A stretch of 64,000 bases of DNA from Roseiarcus sp963813555 (GTDB lineage: Bacteria; Pseudomonadota; Alphaproteobacteria; Rhizobiales; Beijerinckiaceae), in assembly GCA_963813555.1 (NCBI GenBank), contig CAWEZX010000006.1:62001-126000 (forward strand), read 5' to 3'. Positions 17,820 through 26,541 of the stretch are shown one piece after another; positions within the stretch are counted from its first letter, which is position 1; the number at the start of each line of letters is the position of its first letter. A model generated the notes under the pieces. It did no database searches, had not been told where the DNA came from, and was given only the letters and a program-made list of their open reading frames with translations. Made by a program: the position numbers and the translations under genes.

Positions 17820-18203
17820 TTACGGCTTCGGCAGAAGGCTGACATGGGCCGCCACGACTTTCCAACCGTCGTCGGTCCTTAGCCAAGTCTGGCTCTGTCT
17901 GCCTGTCGCCGTCGAGCCGGCTCGCTTGAATTCGGCGCTGGCGGTGGCGAAATCCCGCCCATAGGTGGTGATGACGGTCTTCACGAGATCGCGCGCGAGG
18001 TTGATGGCCGGGCGGCGGGCGCGAAAGGCGACGATCTCGTCATAGCCATAAAGATTCTCGGTCGCGCCATAGCGCAGGGTGTGCGGGCTGTTCCAGAACA
18101 TCGCGTCGAGTTCGGCAATGTCATTGGTTACGAGCGCGCGCTCGTAACGGGCGAACGCCTTCTCAACTTCGGCGACCACCTCGGGAATGTTGAACTCGAT
18201 CAT
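17820..18203 (-). CDS. AtzH/HpxZ-like (DUF3225) SnoaL-fold protein
   Basis: A 127-residue protein beginning MIEFNIPEVVAEVEKAFARY. It matches the DUF3225 family (HpxZ of oxalurate breakdown, AtzH of cyanuric-acid breakdown), with DAMFWNSPHTLRYG, ENLYGYDEIVAFR and the C-terminal WKVVAAHVSL. The fold is a SnoaL-like cone. AtzH/HpxZ proteins occur in gene sets for ureide and biuret nitrogen, which fits the BiuH-like gene at 23376. A start at 18236 is also open, but 18203 gives the usual family N-terminus. It follows the ketopantoate-reductase-like gene by about 64 bases on the same strand. Confidence 0.75.
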   Translation of the reverse strand: MIEFNIPEVVAEVEKAFARYERALVTNDIAELDAMFWNSPHTLRYGATENLYGYDEIVAFRARRPAINLARDLVKTVITTYGRDFATASAEFKRAGSTATGRQSQTWLRTDDGWKVVAAHVSLLPKP

Positions 18204-18267
18204 CGGCAAGCCAACCACCATGAGTTTCCGAGCCATCTTCGCCTTGATGTCGGCGCGTGTCCAAACC

Positions 18268-19299
18268 TCAAGTCTGGAGCAACGACGTCAAAAGGCGGGC
18301 GTTCGAAGGCGAAGGCTCCAGTTCGCCGCGCTCGATCTTCAAGGCGATTTCAACCAGTTTCTCATTGACCGGCGCGCGACCGCCGAGGCGGCTTTGTTCG
18401 CGCGCCACAAGACCATTGATGTCGTCAACTTCGCCGCGACGGCCCTTCATCCAATCTTGCAGGACCGTCACTCGGGTGTCGGGCAGCGTCCATTTCGACA
18501 GAACCGCCTCGAGGACCGATCTCGCATGTTGATCGGGGTCGTTCGCCTCGATACGTGACTGGCCCAGAATCGGAACAAGGCGATGTCCCAGGGCGAGAGC
18601 GGTGTGAACGGCCTCGACGCCCGACGCCGTCATGACTTCGCGGATTCCGGGCGTCTTGATCGCCTCGGCGAGCGGTAGCCCCAGGATCGCGGAGGGCAAA
18701 AACTCCGCCGCATTCACGACCAGCTTCATCCATTTCGCCGATCGAATGTCCTCCGGGACCTCGACCGTCCCTGCATGAGCAAGGCATTGCGCCACTTCGT
18801 GTTCACGCCCGCGAGCAAACTCGTCGAACGCCCCGATCGCGAACCATGACCCCTTCGCCGGGGTCTGCCGCACGACGGTTCCGGGTTCGAACATGTTCGA
18901 CGTCACTTCGATCACAGCGCCCAGTGTGCGCTCCGGTCCCATGATCGAGGCGATGTCGTCCATCGTCATGCCGTTTTGCAGACCGACGACCAGCCCGTCT
19001 GGTTTCACCAGCGGCTTGATCAGTTCGCACGCCCATCGCGTGTCATAGGCCTTCACCACGATGAGGACGATGTCGAAGGCTTCTCGCAAGGCGGCCACTT
19101 CGCACACGTGGAAAGCGCGAACGGCTGTGACGAGCGTCTCGTCCGGCGTCTCGACCCGAACGCCATTCTTCCGCATCGCCTCGACGTGCGCGGGCCATTG
19201 CTCAATGAAAGTAACGTCGAGCCCCGCGCAAATCATGTCCGCGCCTATGCCGGCCCCATTGGCCCCCGCGCCGACGACAGCGATCCTCTTGCCAGCCAT
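18268..19299 (-). CDS. 2-dehydropantoate 2-reductase family protein
   Basis: A 343-residue protein with the Rossmann motif VVGAGANGAGIG at the N-terminus, IVVKAYDT and GLQNGM in the NADPH domain, and a C-terminal helical domain that includes KWMKLVVNAAEFLPSAILG (catalytic Lys and the conserved Asn) and GRRGEVDDINGLV. The family includes ketopantoate reductase (PanE/ApbA), but many members act on other 2-oxo acids. The neighbour here is an AtzH/HpxZ-like gene rather than pantothenate genes, so a role other than pantothenate synthesis is likely. AAGGAGGAG precedes the ATG. Confidence 0.82.
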   Translation of the reverse strand: MAGKRIAVVGAGANGAGIGADMICAGLDVTFIEQWPAHVEAMRKNGVRVETPDETLVTAVRAFHVCEVAALREAFDIVLIVVKAYDTRWACELIKPLVKPDGLVVGLQNGMTMDDIASIMGPERTLGAVIEVTSNMFEPGTVVRQTPAKGSWFAIGAFDEFARGREHEVAQCLAHAGTVEVPEDIRSAKWMKLVVNAAEFLPSAILGLPLAEAIKTPGIREVMTASGVEAVHTALALGHRLVPILGQSRIEANDPDQHARSVLEAVLSKWTLPDTRVTVLQDWMKGRRGEVDDINGLVAREQSRLGGRAPVNEKLVEIALKIERGELEPSPSNARLLTSLLQT

Positions 19300-19690
19300 G
19301 TCGGCGCTCCTCCTTAGTCAGGGCGGAGCCGAATCCGCCCTGACGCTGCCGTGCTTACGTTTCTCGCCCCGCCAACTCGCGCCGCGCACGGATAGAGGCG
19401 GGGTTTCGCATGTCGCGGATTCGAGAGGCGCGCGAAGAATTCTCATTTTGAACAGCGTTGCGCCGCGAACGTCGCCCGTACGTTTCCCCATATTGAGAAT
19501 TCTTTGCGTTGATGTTCTCGACGGCGCGGTTCACGGCTTGAGCGGTCGGACATCGCGCCGCCCCGGGAGGACGAACAAAAGCACTATCCGGCGGGTTGGA
19601 AGGGCTGGCTCCTCCGATCCGTGGCCGAGCCCGCCGATGCCGACTAACGGCAATGTAGACTAACGACAATGCGGACCAAGAGGCGCAGCG
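19300..19690. promoter_or_regulatory. Divergent intergenic region with an inverted repeat
   Basis: About 390 bases separate the divergent ketopantoate-reductase-like gene and eboE, with no credible gene. They contain an inverted repeat: gaattctcattttg at 19437-19450 and catattgagaattc at 19489-19502, 12 of 14 positions complementary, 38 bases apart. It may bind a dimeric regulator or form a cruciform. No clear -35/-10 pair was identified. Confidence 0.45.
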
Positions 19691-20887
19691 ATGAGGCTCC
19701 CCGACAATCTGGGTCACCTGACCTATTCGACCTTGGTGCATCCGGCTGACACGTGGGAACAGCTCTGGGATAGCGTCAATCGGTATCTTCCGGCGGTCAA
19801 AAAGCGGTTTAGCCCGGACGCGCCATTCGGCGTTTGCTTGCGCCTATCGCCGAATTCCGCGAGCACGCTCGCGGGAACGCCGGCGGAATTGACGAAGCTG
19901 AAGACGTTCCTGGCGGAGAACGACATGTATGTCTTCACCGCGAACGCGTTTCCGTACGGCGCCTTCAAGGGCGAGCGCGTCAAGGAGCAGGTCTATGAGC
20001 CGGACTGGCGAACGGACGAGCGCGCTTCCTACACGATGCGCGTCGCTGACGTTCTGGCCGCGCTCGCGCCGCCCGATATCCAGCCCTCGATTCAGTCGCC
20101 GCCCCTTGGGTACAAGCCGCGCGTGACTGGGCCCGACGTGGTTGAGTCTTACACCCGGCAGCTGCACATTGTGGTCGCATATCTCGCCAATCTCGAGGCC
20201 AAGACCGGGCGCACGGTCACTTTAGCGCTTGAACCGGAGCCGTCCTGCTATCTCGAGTTGACCACAGAGCTGATCGACTATTTCACGAACCATCTGTATT
20301 CGAAGGCGTCGGTCAAAGCGCTCGCGAAGCAGACGGGCTGGTCCGAGTCGAAGTGCGACGCGGTTTTGCACAAGCACCTCGGCGCTGTTTACGACATCTG
20401 CCATCAGGCGGTGGAATACGAGAACATCGCCGAGTCGCTCGACAGCCTTCGCAAAGCAGGCGTCCCGGTGTTGAAACTGCAGCCGGCGTCGGCGCTGCGG
20501 ATTCCGAAGGTGACCAGGGAGATCGTCGAGGCCTTGCGGGCGTTCGATGACCCGATCTACCTGCACCAGACCCTTCAGCTCCACGAGGGGCGGCTAACGC
20601 ACTTTCTTGATCTGCCTGCGGCGCTCGCCGCCTGGGAAAAGAACCCCATCCCCTGCGAGTGGCGAATCCATTTCCACGTGCCGGTATTCCTCGACGAGGT
20701 GAATCTCTTCAAGACGACGCGTCCGGCGATCGAAGAGGCGCTGAAGGTCCACAAGGCCAACCCGCTCTCGGCTCATGTCGAAATCGAGACGTACACTTGG
20801 GACGTATTGCCGCAGAAGTTCAAGACAGGCGACATCGTCGACTATCTTGTGCGCGAGCTCGAGTGGGTGCGCGGTCGGTTGGTTTGA
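19691..20887 (+). CDS. eboE: EboE-like metabolite traffic protein (TIM barrel)
   Basis: A 398-residue protein matching the EboE family throughout: LGHLTYSTLVHPADTWEQLW at the N-terminus, FTANAFPYGAFKG, LALEPEPSCYLELT, LGAVYDICHQAVEYE and the C-terminal FHVPVFLDEV and HVEIETYTWDVLP. It has a xylose-isomerase-like TIM-barrel fold with putative metal ligands E, D/H and E. In the known ebo clusters EboA-F act together in moving a precursor metabolite to the periplasm. Here eboE is alone, so its substrate may differ. RBS: GGCGCAGCG region before the ATG is weak, but the ATG fits the family start. Confidence 0.75.
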   Translation: MRLPDNLGHLTYSTLVHPADTWEQLWDSVNRYLPAVKKRFSPDAPFGVCLRLSPNSASTLAGTPAELTKLKTFLAENDMYVFTANAFPYGAFKGERVKEQVYEPDWRTDERASYTMRVADVLAALAPPDIQPSIQSPPLGYKPRVTGPDVVESYTRQLHIVVAYLANLEAKTGRTVTLALEPEPSCYLELTTELIDYFTNHLYSKASVKALAKQTGWSESKCDAVLHKHLGAVYDICHQAVEYENIAESLDSLRKAGVPVLKLQPASALRIPKVTREIVEALRAFDDPIYLHQTLQLHEGRLTHFLDLPAALAAWEKNPIPCEWRIHFHVPVFLDEVNLFKTTRPAIEEALKVHKANPLSAHVEIETYTWDVLPQKFKTGDIVDYLVRELEWVRGRLV

Positions 20888-21015
20888 CGGCGGCGGTTAG
20901 CGGAGAAAGGGCGCGCGACCCATCGCTGGCGCCCCAACGAACCCGTTGTGATGCGCGACGGTGTTCGCGAACGCCCTTTCGCTGTCAATTCAACAATGGT
21001 CCCGGGCGGACGGAG

Positions 21016-21294
21016 CTACCGAGGTCTGGGAGGAACTGCCTCTGGCGTCGGATCGTGCGGCTCCAGCGCCTTCGGCTCGGTGTCGCCGTATTCACTCATC
21101 GACGCGGGCGCGCCGCATTCGATGGCGAACGTGCAAAGGGCGCAGAGTTCCTTCGACGGCATAAGCCGGACGGACTGCTCGCAGCGCGTGCAGACAGCGT
21201 GGACGCTCTGCCGCTGGACGTGGTCAAAGAAGGCTTGCTCCTCTGGTCCGTCAATGTACCAGAAGCCAAAATTGTCCTCATAAGCGGCGGCCAT
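21016..21294 (-). CDS. Small conserved protein with a CxxC pair motif
   Basis: A 92-residue protein: YEDNFGFWYIDGPEEQAFFDHV at the N-terminus, then HAVCTRCEQSVRLMP and KELCALCTFAIECG. The CxxC...CxxC spacing suggests a zinc ribbon. Composition and motifs look like real protein, while the overlapping plus-strand frames look like shadows. The function is unknown. It lies downstream of eboE on the opposite strand, with no partner gene. Confidence 0.55.
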   Translation of the reverse strand: MAAAYEDNFGFWYIDGPEEQAFFDHVQRQSVHAVCTRCEQSVRLMPSKELCALCTFAIECGAPASMSEYGDTEPKALEPHDPTPEAVPPRPR

Positions 21295-21426
21295 TTTAAG
21301 CGTGCTCCTGACGCTGGCGGAGATGCCGTCGCGGATCGGTTTCCGGTTCGGCGGGGAGCAACGCCAATAAAACCTCTTGTGACCAAAAGTTTGCTCATAG
21401 GGGCCAATCGGCTGCTTTCTTGAGCC

Positions 21427-22524
21427 TCACGAACTCAATGCGGATTGGTGACCCGCAAGTTGTGACGGCGGAAGCAGCTGCAGTTCGTTTCTCGCGATGG
21501 AGGGCGAACGTCCCGTCCAGCGCCTGAAGGCGTGGTTGAAAGAGGCGGAGCCCTCGTAACCCAACAGCCAGGCAATTTGCGACACTGATATGCCATTCTC
21601 TTTGATGTATTGGAGCGCCAGGCTCCGCCGCAACTGGTCCAGGACCTCCTCGTAGCTCGTGCCCTCGTTGGCAAGCTTGCGCGACAGCGTTCGAGTGCTC
21701 AAAGCGAGCTTGCCCGCAATCCTGTGTCTCTGCGCCTTGCCGTGCGGGAGCAGTTTCTCTACTTCGCCTTCGACTGCAGCTCGGAGCGTCCCCGTTGCCG
21801 TGCTTCGTTCCTTTGCCGCCATGTCGCAATAGGGCCGAAGCGCCTGGACCAGTTTTGGATCGGCGCCGACAAGCAGCATAGCGAGAACGTCGTTGGAGAA
21901 TTCCAGCAAATCGGACGGCACGCCCTCGCTTGAGGCTCGACCGAATTCGACGGGGCAGCCGAAGAAGCGTTCGAACTCTCGCAGGCGCGAATTGCGCGGA
22001 TGAGCGAATGCCGTCCGAATCGGACGCAGATTGCGCCCAGTCGCCTCGCGCAGGCCCTTCAAAAAAACGGCGAGACCAAACTCCACATTCTGCCGGGCGC
22101 TGTGTCTAGGCATACCGACAAAGTTGAATTCGACAGCGCCCCCCTCCGGCGTTCGCGCCAATTTCACCCGCGCCGCTTCATTCACGATCTTGCAATAACG
22201 GGCAACCAGCCCCAGGCCCTCGCTAACATCCTTCGCGCCGGCGGCGACATAGAAAATGATCCCGGCGTCGCGTGGATCCGCCTGTTCTGCGAGATGGAGC
22301 CCGAGGGCGCTGTCGTCCAGAGCCTCCGCCGCATATTCAAGAAGCTTGCTCTGCGCCGCGGCGGACACGCGTTGCGGCGGGTCTTCCAAATCGGGTGTCG
22401 CCAAACCCGCACGCCGCAGCAGGGGGCCCGGATCGATATCGCGCATTCGAAGGGCGGCGATCGCCTGGGCCGCCGCAAATCCAGTTGCAGTAGGAAGAGC
22501 TCGGAGCGTGATCTCTTCGGCCAT
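21427..22524 (-). CDS. AraC-family transcriptional regulator (OruR/ArgR-like layout)
   Basis: A 365-residue regulator. The N-terminal 200 residues form an arabinose-binding-like AraC domain typical of OruR/GliR-type proteins (RRAGLATPDLEDPPQRVSAA). The C-terminus has two helix-turn-helix units, with HRIAGKLALSTRTLSRKL and VSQIAWLLGYEGSASFNHAFRRWTG. The frame is open to 22815, but MAEEITLRALP at 22524 follows GAGGA and fits the family, so it is used. Two tandem 17-base repeats stand directly upstream, which suggests autoregulation. The targets are unknown; the nearest divergent genes are the BiuH-like hydrolase and permease. Confidence 0.83.
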   Translation of the reverse strand: MAEEITLRALPTATGFAAAQAIAALRMRDIDPGPLLRRAGLATPDLEDPPQRVSAAAQSKLLEYAAEALDDSALGLHLAEQADPRDAGIIFYVAAGAKDVSEGLGLVARYCKIVNEAARVKLARTPEGGAVEFNFVGMPRHSARQNVEFGLAVFLKGLREATGRNLRPIRTAFAHPRNSRLREFERFFGCPVEFGRASSEGVPSDLLEFSNDVLAMLLVGADPKLVQALRPYCDMAAKERSTATGTLRAAVEGEVEKLLPHGKAQRHRIAGKLALSTRTLSRKLANEGTSYEEVLDQLRRSLALQYIKENGISVSQIAWLLGYEGSASFNHAFRRWTGRSPSIARNELQLLPPSQLAGHQSALSS

Positions 22525-22540
22525 CGATGCGTCCTCGCGA

Positions 22541-22574
22541 CAGATCGTGCGTTGTAACAGATCGTGCGTTGTAA
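22541..22574. repeat. Two tandem 17-base repeats upstream of the AraC-type gene
   Basis: The unit cagatcgtgcgttgtaa occurs twice without a gap, at 22541-22557 and 22558-22574, then cag begins a third copy. It lies about 17 bases upstream of the regulator start. AraC-type proteins often bind tandem direct repeats of 17 to 21 bases, so this may be the operator of this gene or of the divergent operon. A simple slippage duplication is the alternative. Confidence 0.5.
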
Positions 22575-23375
22575 CAGCTGGTTGGCCCGCAATAGCAAGA
22601 CGCCAAATGTGCTGGCGCCAATCCAACTCCTGGTCAGCTTCCCTCCGGTAAGCAACGATTTTTAGCACAACCGGCTCTGACGTATCCGTGCTGGGGCGTG
22701 CCACGCCTATGCCGCCTGACTCGCCCGAATGACCGGTGCTTCCTTGGGTAAAGGCCGCGCTCTCCAGGCAAAGGCCGTTTGGCTCGCCGGCCCGGTCCTT
22801 GTGCAGCACAAGCAAATAATATCGGCGCCGCGATCCAGACCGTAGGCAGTCCTAAATCGCTCATCGCGAAACATAGTGACATTCCTGGATCGCCGATGCC
22901 TCGCCGCCCAGTCATCTCGACGTGACGTGGTTTTGGCGACGGCGACCCTGGGCGGGCGCGCTCCGCTTGGTAGGCGATCGCCTATAACCCGCCGGACCCC
23001 CGGACATCTGGAATGACCCGCTCATTCGGGTTCGGGCGCCGCCTTATTCGTGATCCGGCGGCTTCACCCGATCCCTGCCTGAGTATGGGTCGGCGATGGC
23101 GATCGTGGCTATCGAGATGACAGGCATGTTCCTTGCGTCAGGAGCCATGGCCCTGACTGGAGGGGCCGCGAGCCGCAAACCGATCTTCAATCGAACCGAA
23201 TGAGCCGGAGACGGGCGGAAGATGAAATCTTTGTCGTCGCCAAGCGAGTTCCAGATCCGATCGCCGCGAGGCGTCTCGACGCCGCAGGGCCGATCGACCG
23301 CGTTGCAGCCCAGATTGCGTGGCGAGGGGAGTTGGCGATGGGCCTCGGCTGCTTACGAAACGCCGGCGTCGAAGC
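22575..23375. other. Long intergenic region without a clear gene
   Basis: About 800 bases between the divergent regulator gene and the cysteine hydrolase gene. Open frames here are short and lack family features. The only structure I see is a perfect 14-base palindrome, taggcgatcgccta, at 22971-22984. The region may hold promoters for both directions. Confidence 0.4.
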
Positions 23376-24065
23376 ATGAGTAAGGCCATCGACCTCGCCG
23401 CCGAACCCTATGCCTTCACGCTCGCTCCTGAGCATTGCGCGCTTCTGATAATCGACATGCAGCGCGACTTTCTCGAGCCTGGGGGCTTTGGCGAGATGCT
23501 CGGCAACGACGTTTCGCAGTTACGCCGCACTATCGAACCGAACCGAAAGCTCCTGGCGGCGTGGCGCGCCGCCGGTCTTTCTGTCCTCCATACGCGCGAA
23601 GGCCATCGGCCTGACCTTGCCGATTTGCCGCCGGCCAAGAAAATCCGCGGCCGCAGCGCCACGACCATTGGCGACGCGGGTCCCATGGGCCGCATTCTGG
23701 TGCGCGGCGAGGCCGGCCACGACATTATCCCTGAGCTTTATCCGGCGCCCGGAGAGCCAGTCATCGACAAGCCGGGCAAGGGCGCGTTCCACGCCACCGA
23801 TCTGCACGCGATCCTGCAGCACCAGGACGTCAAGCAGCTCGTCGTCACCGGCGTGACGACCGAGGTCTGCGTCAACACCACGGTGCGGGAGGCCAACGAC
23901 CGCGGTTACGATTGCCTCGTGCTCGAAGACTGCGTCGGGTCCTATTTCCCGGACTTCCACGCCATGGGCCTGAAGATGATCAAGGCGCAGGGCGGCATCT
24001 TCGGCTGGGTGTCCAGTTCAGAGGGCGTGATCGAGGCTTTGGCCGGGTGGAAGCGCGCCAGCTAG
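23376..24065 (+). CDS. Biuret amidohydrolase-like cysteine hydrolase
   Basis: A 229-residue isochorismatase-like cysteine hydrolase. The catalytic triad is visible: Asp27 in LIIDMQRDF, Lys132 in IDKPGKGAF and Cys165 in TTEVCVNTT. The stretches HTREGHRPDLADLP, GRILVRGE, DIIPELYP and REANDRGYDCLVLEDC resemble rhizobial biuret hydrolase BiuH more closely than RutB or nicotinamidase. Biuret hydrolase releases ammonia and allophanate. Only 29 bases separate its stop from the NCS2 permease start, so they form an operon. The start chosen (MSKAIDLAAEP) fits the usual length. An activity on another ureide is possible. Confidence 0.78.
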   Translation: MSKAIDLAAEPYAFTLAPEHCALLIIDMQRDFLEPGGFGEMLGNDVSQLRRTIEPNRKLLAAWRAAGLSVLHTREGHRPDLADLPPAKKIRGRSATTIGDAGPMGRILVRGEAGHDIIPELYPAPGEPVIDKPGKGAFHATDLHAILQHQDVKQLVVTGVTTEVCVNTTVREANDRGYDCLVLEDCVGSYFPDFHAMGLKMIKAQGGIFGWVSSSEGVIEALAGWKRAS

Positions 24066-24094
24066 GGCGAGGCGCAAGCAGAAGGAGGGCAGCG

Positions 24095-25693
24095 ATGTCA
24101 ACGACGGCAACGGCGACAGGGCGCGAGCGCTATTGGGTTCCGGGCGACTGGAACGCCTTCTTCGGGTTCGGGACCAACATTCTGGTCAACGTCCTCGTCC
24201 TGACCGGACTCCTGCGCTTCGTCCTGAAGATGCCCAACTCGCTCGTCTTTGGGCGAATTCTTCCCGCCCTCGGGCTGATGCTGTTCCTCAGCACGGTTTA
24301 CTACGCCTGGCTTGCCTATCGGCTGGCGCAGAAGACCGGCCGCACCGATGTGTGCGCCCTCCCGTCGGGCACCAGCGTGCCGCACATGTTCGTCGTCACG
24401 TTCGTGGTCATGCTGCCGATCCTGCTCAGGACGAATGATCCGATCCAGGCCTGGGAGGCGGGGCTCACCTGGGTGTTCGTCCAGAGTTTCGTCTTGATGG
24501 CGGGCGGCTTCATCGCGCCAGTGATCCGCAGAATTACGCCGCGCGCGGCGCTGCTCGGCTCGCTCGCCGGCATTTCCATCACCTTCATTTCGATGCGGCC
24601 CGGCCTCCTGGTGTTCGAGACGCCGCTCATCGGCATGGTCTGCTTCGCCATCATTCTCGCAAACTGGTTTGGCGGCGTGCGCTATTTCCAGGACGTGCCG
24701 GGCGGCCTGATCGCCATCGCGGCGGGAACGCTCCTCGCCTGGGGATCGAACATTTTCGGCCTTGGCTACGGCGGCTTGAGCGTAGGCAGCGTCGGCGACG
24801 CCTTTTCCCACTTCGGCTTCTCGTTCCCCGTACCGGCGGTCGGCCACGTTTTTTCGGGCTTCAAATTCATCGGAATCATATTGGTCACCGCGATTCCGTT
24901 CGGCATCTATGACCTCGTCGAGGCGATGGACAATGTCGAGAGCGCCGCCGCGGCCGGCAACTCGTTCCCGACAACCCAGGTGCTGACAGCCGACGGCGTC
25001 ATCAGCCTGATCGGGTGCCTCCTGGGCAATCCGTTCATCAACGCGGTCTATATCGGCCATCCGGGCTGGAAGGCGATGGGCGGGCGGATCGGCTATTCCG
25101 CCGCCACTGGCGTCATGGTGCTGGTGCTCACCTGGCTCGGCATCGTGGCCCTGGTCTCGAGCCTGATCCCGGTGGTCGCGATCCTGCCGATCCTGCTCTA
25201 CATCGGCATGCTGATCGGCTCGCAGGCCTTCCAGGAGTCGCCGCGGAGTCATGCGCCGGCGATCATCCTGGCGATGATTCCGCAGATCGCCGCCTGGGGC
25301 AAAACCATGATCGACGGCGCGCTTGGCGCCGCTGGCACCAACGCGGCCACGGTCGGCTTCGACAAGCTCGGCGCCACGGGCGTTTTGTACAAGGGCCTGC
25401 AGACGCTTGGCGGCGGCGCGACGCTTGCGGGCATCATTCTGGGCGCCGTGACCGTGTTCATTATCGAGCGCCAACTCGAGAAGGCCGCGGCGTTCGCGCT
25501 CGCGGGCTCGATCCTGACGTTCTTCGGCCTGATCCACGCCGAGGATCTCGGCGTCGGGCAATCGCCGGTGGTGGCGCTGAGTTATCTCGGTATCGCCGTG
25601 ATGCTCTACGCCTTCGCAAAATTCGCCCATGTGGCGCCGGCCGAGCCGAGCGAGATCGACCCCCACCACCTGAGCGTCCAGGCGGCGGAATAG
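24095..25693 (+). CDS. NCS2-type nucleobase/ureide permease
   Basis: A 532-residue membrane protein with about 12 to 14 hydrophobic segments, beginning near GTNILVNVLVLTGLLRFVL. It carries family features such as ALPSGTSVPH (the beta-strand region near the substrate site), ITPRAALLGSLAGI and the late IYDLVEAMDNVESAAAAGN with the conserved acidic residue. NCS2 proteins import uracil, xanthine or related compounds by proton symport. Pairing with a BiuH-like hydrolase suggests import of a ureide or triazine breakdown product. AAGGAGGG at 24082-24089 precedes the ATG. Confidence 0.8.
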   Translation: MSTTATATGRERYWVPGDWNAFFGFGTNILVNVLVLTGLLRFVLKMPNSLVFGRILPALGLMLFLSTVYYAWLAYRLAQKTGRTDVCALPSGTSVPHMFVVTFVVMLPILLRTNDPIQAWEAGLTWVFVQSFVLMAGGFIAPVIRRITPRAALLGSLAGISITFISMRPGLLVFETPLIGMVCFAIILANWFGGVRYFQDVPGGLIAIAAGTLLAWGSNIFGLGYGGLSVGSVGDAFSHFGFSFPVPAVGHVFSGFKFIGIILVTAIPFGIYDLVEAMDNVESAAAAGNSFPTTQVLTADGVISLIGCLLGNPFINAVYIGHPGWKAMGGRIGYSAATGVMVLVLTWLGIVALVSSLIPVVAILPILLYIGMLIGSQAFQESPRSHAPAIILAMIPQIAAWGKTMIDGALGAAGTNAATVGFDKLGATGVLYKGLQTLGGGATLAGIILGAVTVFIIERQLEKAAAFALAGSILTFFGLIHAEDLGVGQSPVVALSYLGIAVMLYAFAKFAHVAPAEPSEIDPHHLSVQAAE

Positions 25694-26541
25694 GGGAGGA
25701 GCCGCCGGCGGGTCGTCCGCCGGCGGACGAACGCAAGGGTGCGCGCCAAGCGCTCTTTGCGTTTTCTGCATAGCGCCGTTCAAGCAAAAGAAAAAAAACG
25801 AAAATAAGCGTGAGCAAAATAACCTTCGTTTACTTACGTTTATTTTTTCGAATCGAGACTTTTCAATGAGTTATGGCCGAGAAAAATAAAAAAATCTTCC
25901 CCATTTGCTGACTCAAGCGACATGTCCCAAACGCATGCCTTGGTTCCTTTTTCTCCGAGCGGCGTCTCAAGCCAATTCTGCCCCTCCTCCATTCCTCCCG
26001 AACGCCCCGGCGACGCCCGGGTTTCAGAACCGCTAAGGGACAAAGGTAGCACGGACTTCGGTTTTTGCCAAGGAAGAGACGCGGAAAATTTTGGCGCCGA
26101 TGTCCTGCGGACGCGCTGCTCTGCCGAAACGGATGACGCTTCGGGGGGTCAAAACCCGATCTGCCCTTGCCGTAGCGACCGCTCAGGTGAAGGGTTTCGG
26201 ACGCCGGCCCGCTGCGGACGGTCGTGCGGGATCGGGGGCCGGCGTTCGAAAGCCTCCCAAGGAGGAAACCGCGGGGAGGACGGGGCCGTTTGGCGAGCGC
26301 GACTATGGGGATTTGAGGATCGCGGACGGCTGGCGAGCGAGGCGTCGGCAGCCGGCGGCGTTCAATGTTTTCAGCGGAAGCGGCGACGGCGGACGTTTTC
26401 CGAGGCGACGATGCGCGGGAGCGAGGCGTTGGCATCGGTCGAAGGAGGATTGGCGACCTCGCTCGGGCATGGCGCTCGTGTTCCTGCGCGCGGCTGGAGG
26501 CGGAGGCGATCGACGGTGCGAGGCGGGGTGCGTGGCGACGG
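25694..26541. other. Intergenic region at the distal side of the IS91-type element
   Basis: No convincing gene. Bases 25780-25880 are strikingly AT-rich, with runs of A on one side and cgtttattttttcg on the other. From about 26090 on the sequence becomes GC-rich like the transposase gene, and probably belongs to the non-coding 3' part of the IS91-type element. Overlapping long frames in several phases are typical of high-GC non-coding DNA. The exact element end could not be set. Confidence 0.4.

Noticed and set aside
22971..22984. taggcgatcgccta as a functional site
   Set aside because: It is a perfect 14-base palindrome, but GCGATCGC cores are frequent in some GC-rich genomes and nothing nearby supports a role, so it is only noted within the intergenic entry.
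24098..25783. 561-residue minus-strand ORF within the permease gene
   Set aside because: It lies opposite a permease with clear membrane segments and is a high-GC shadow frame.
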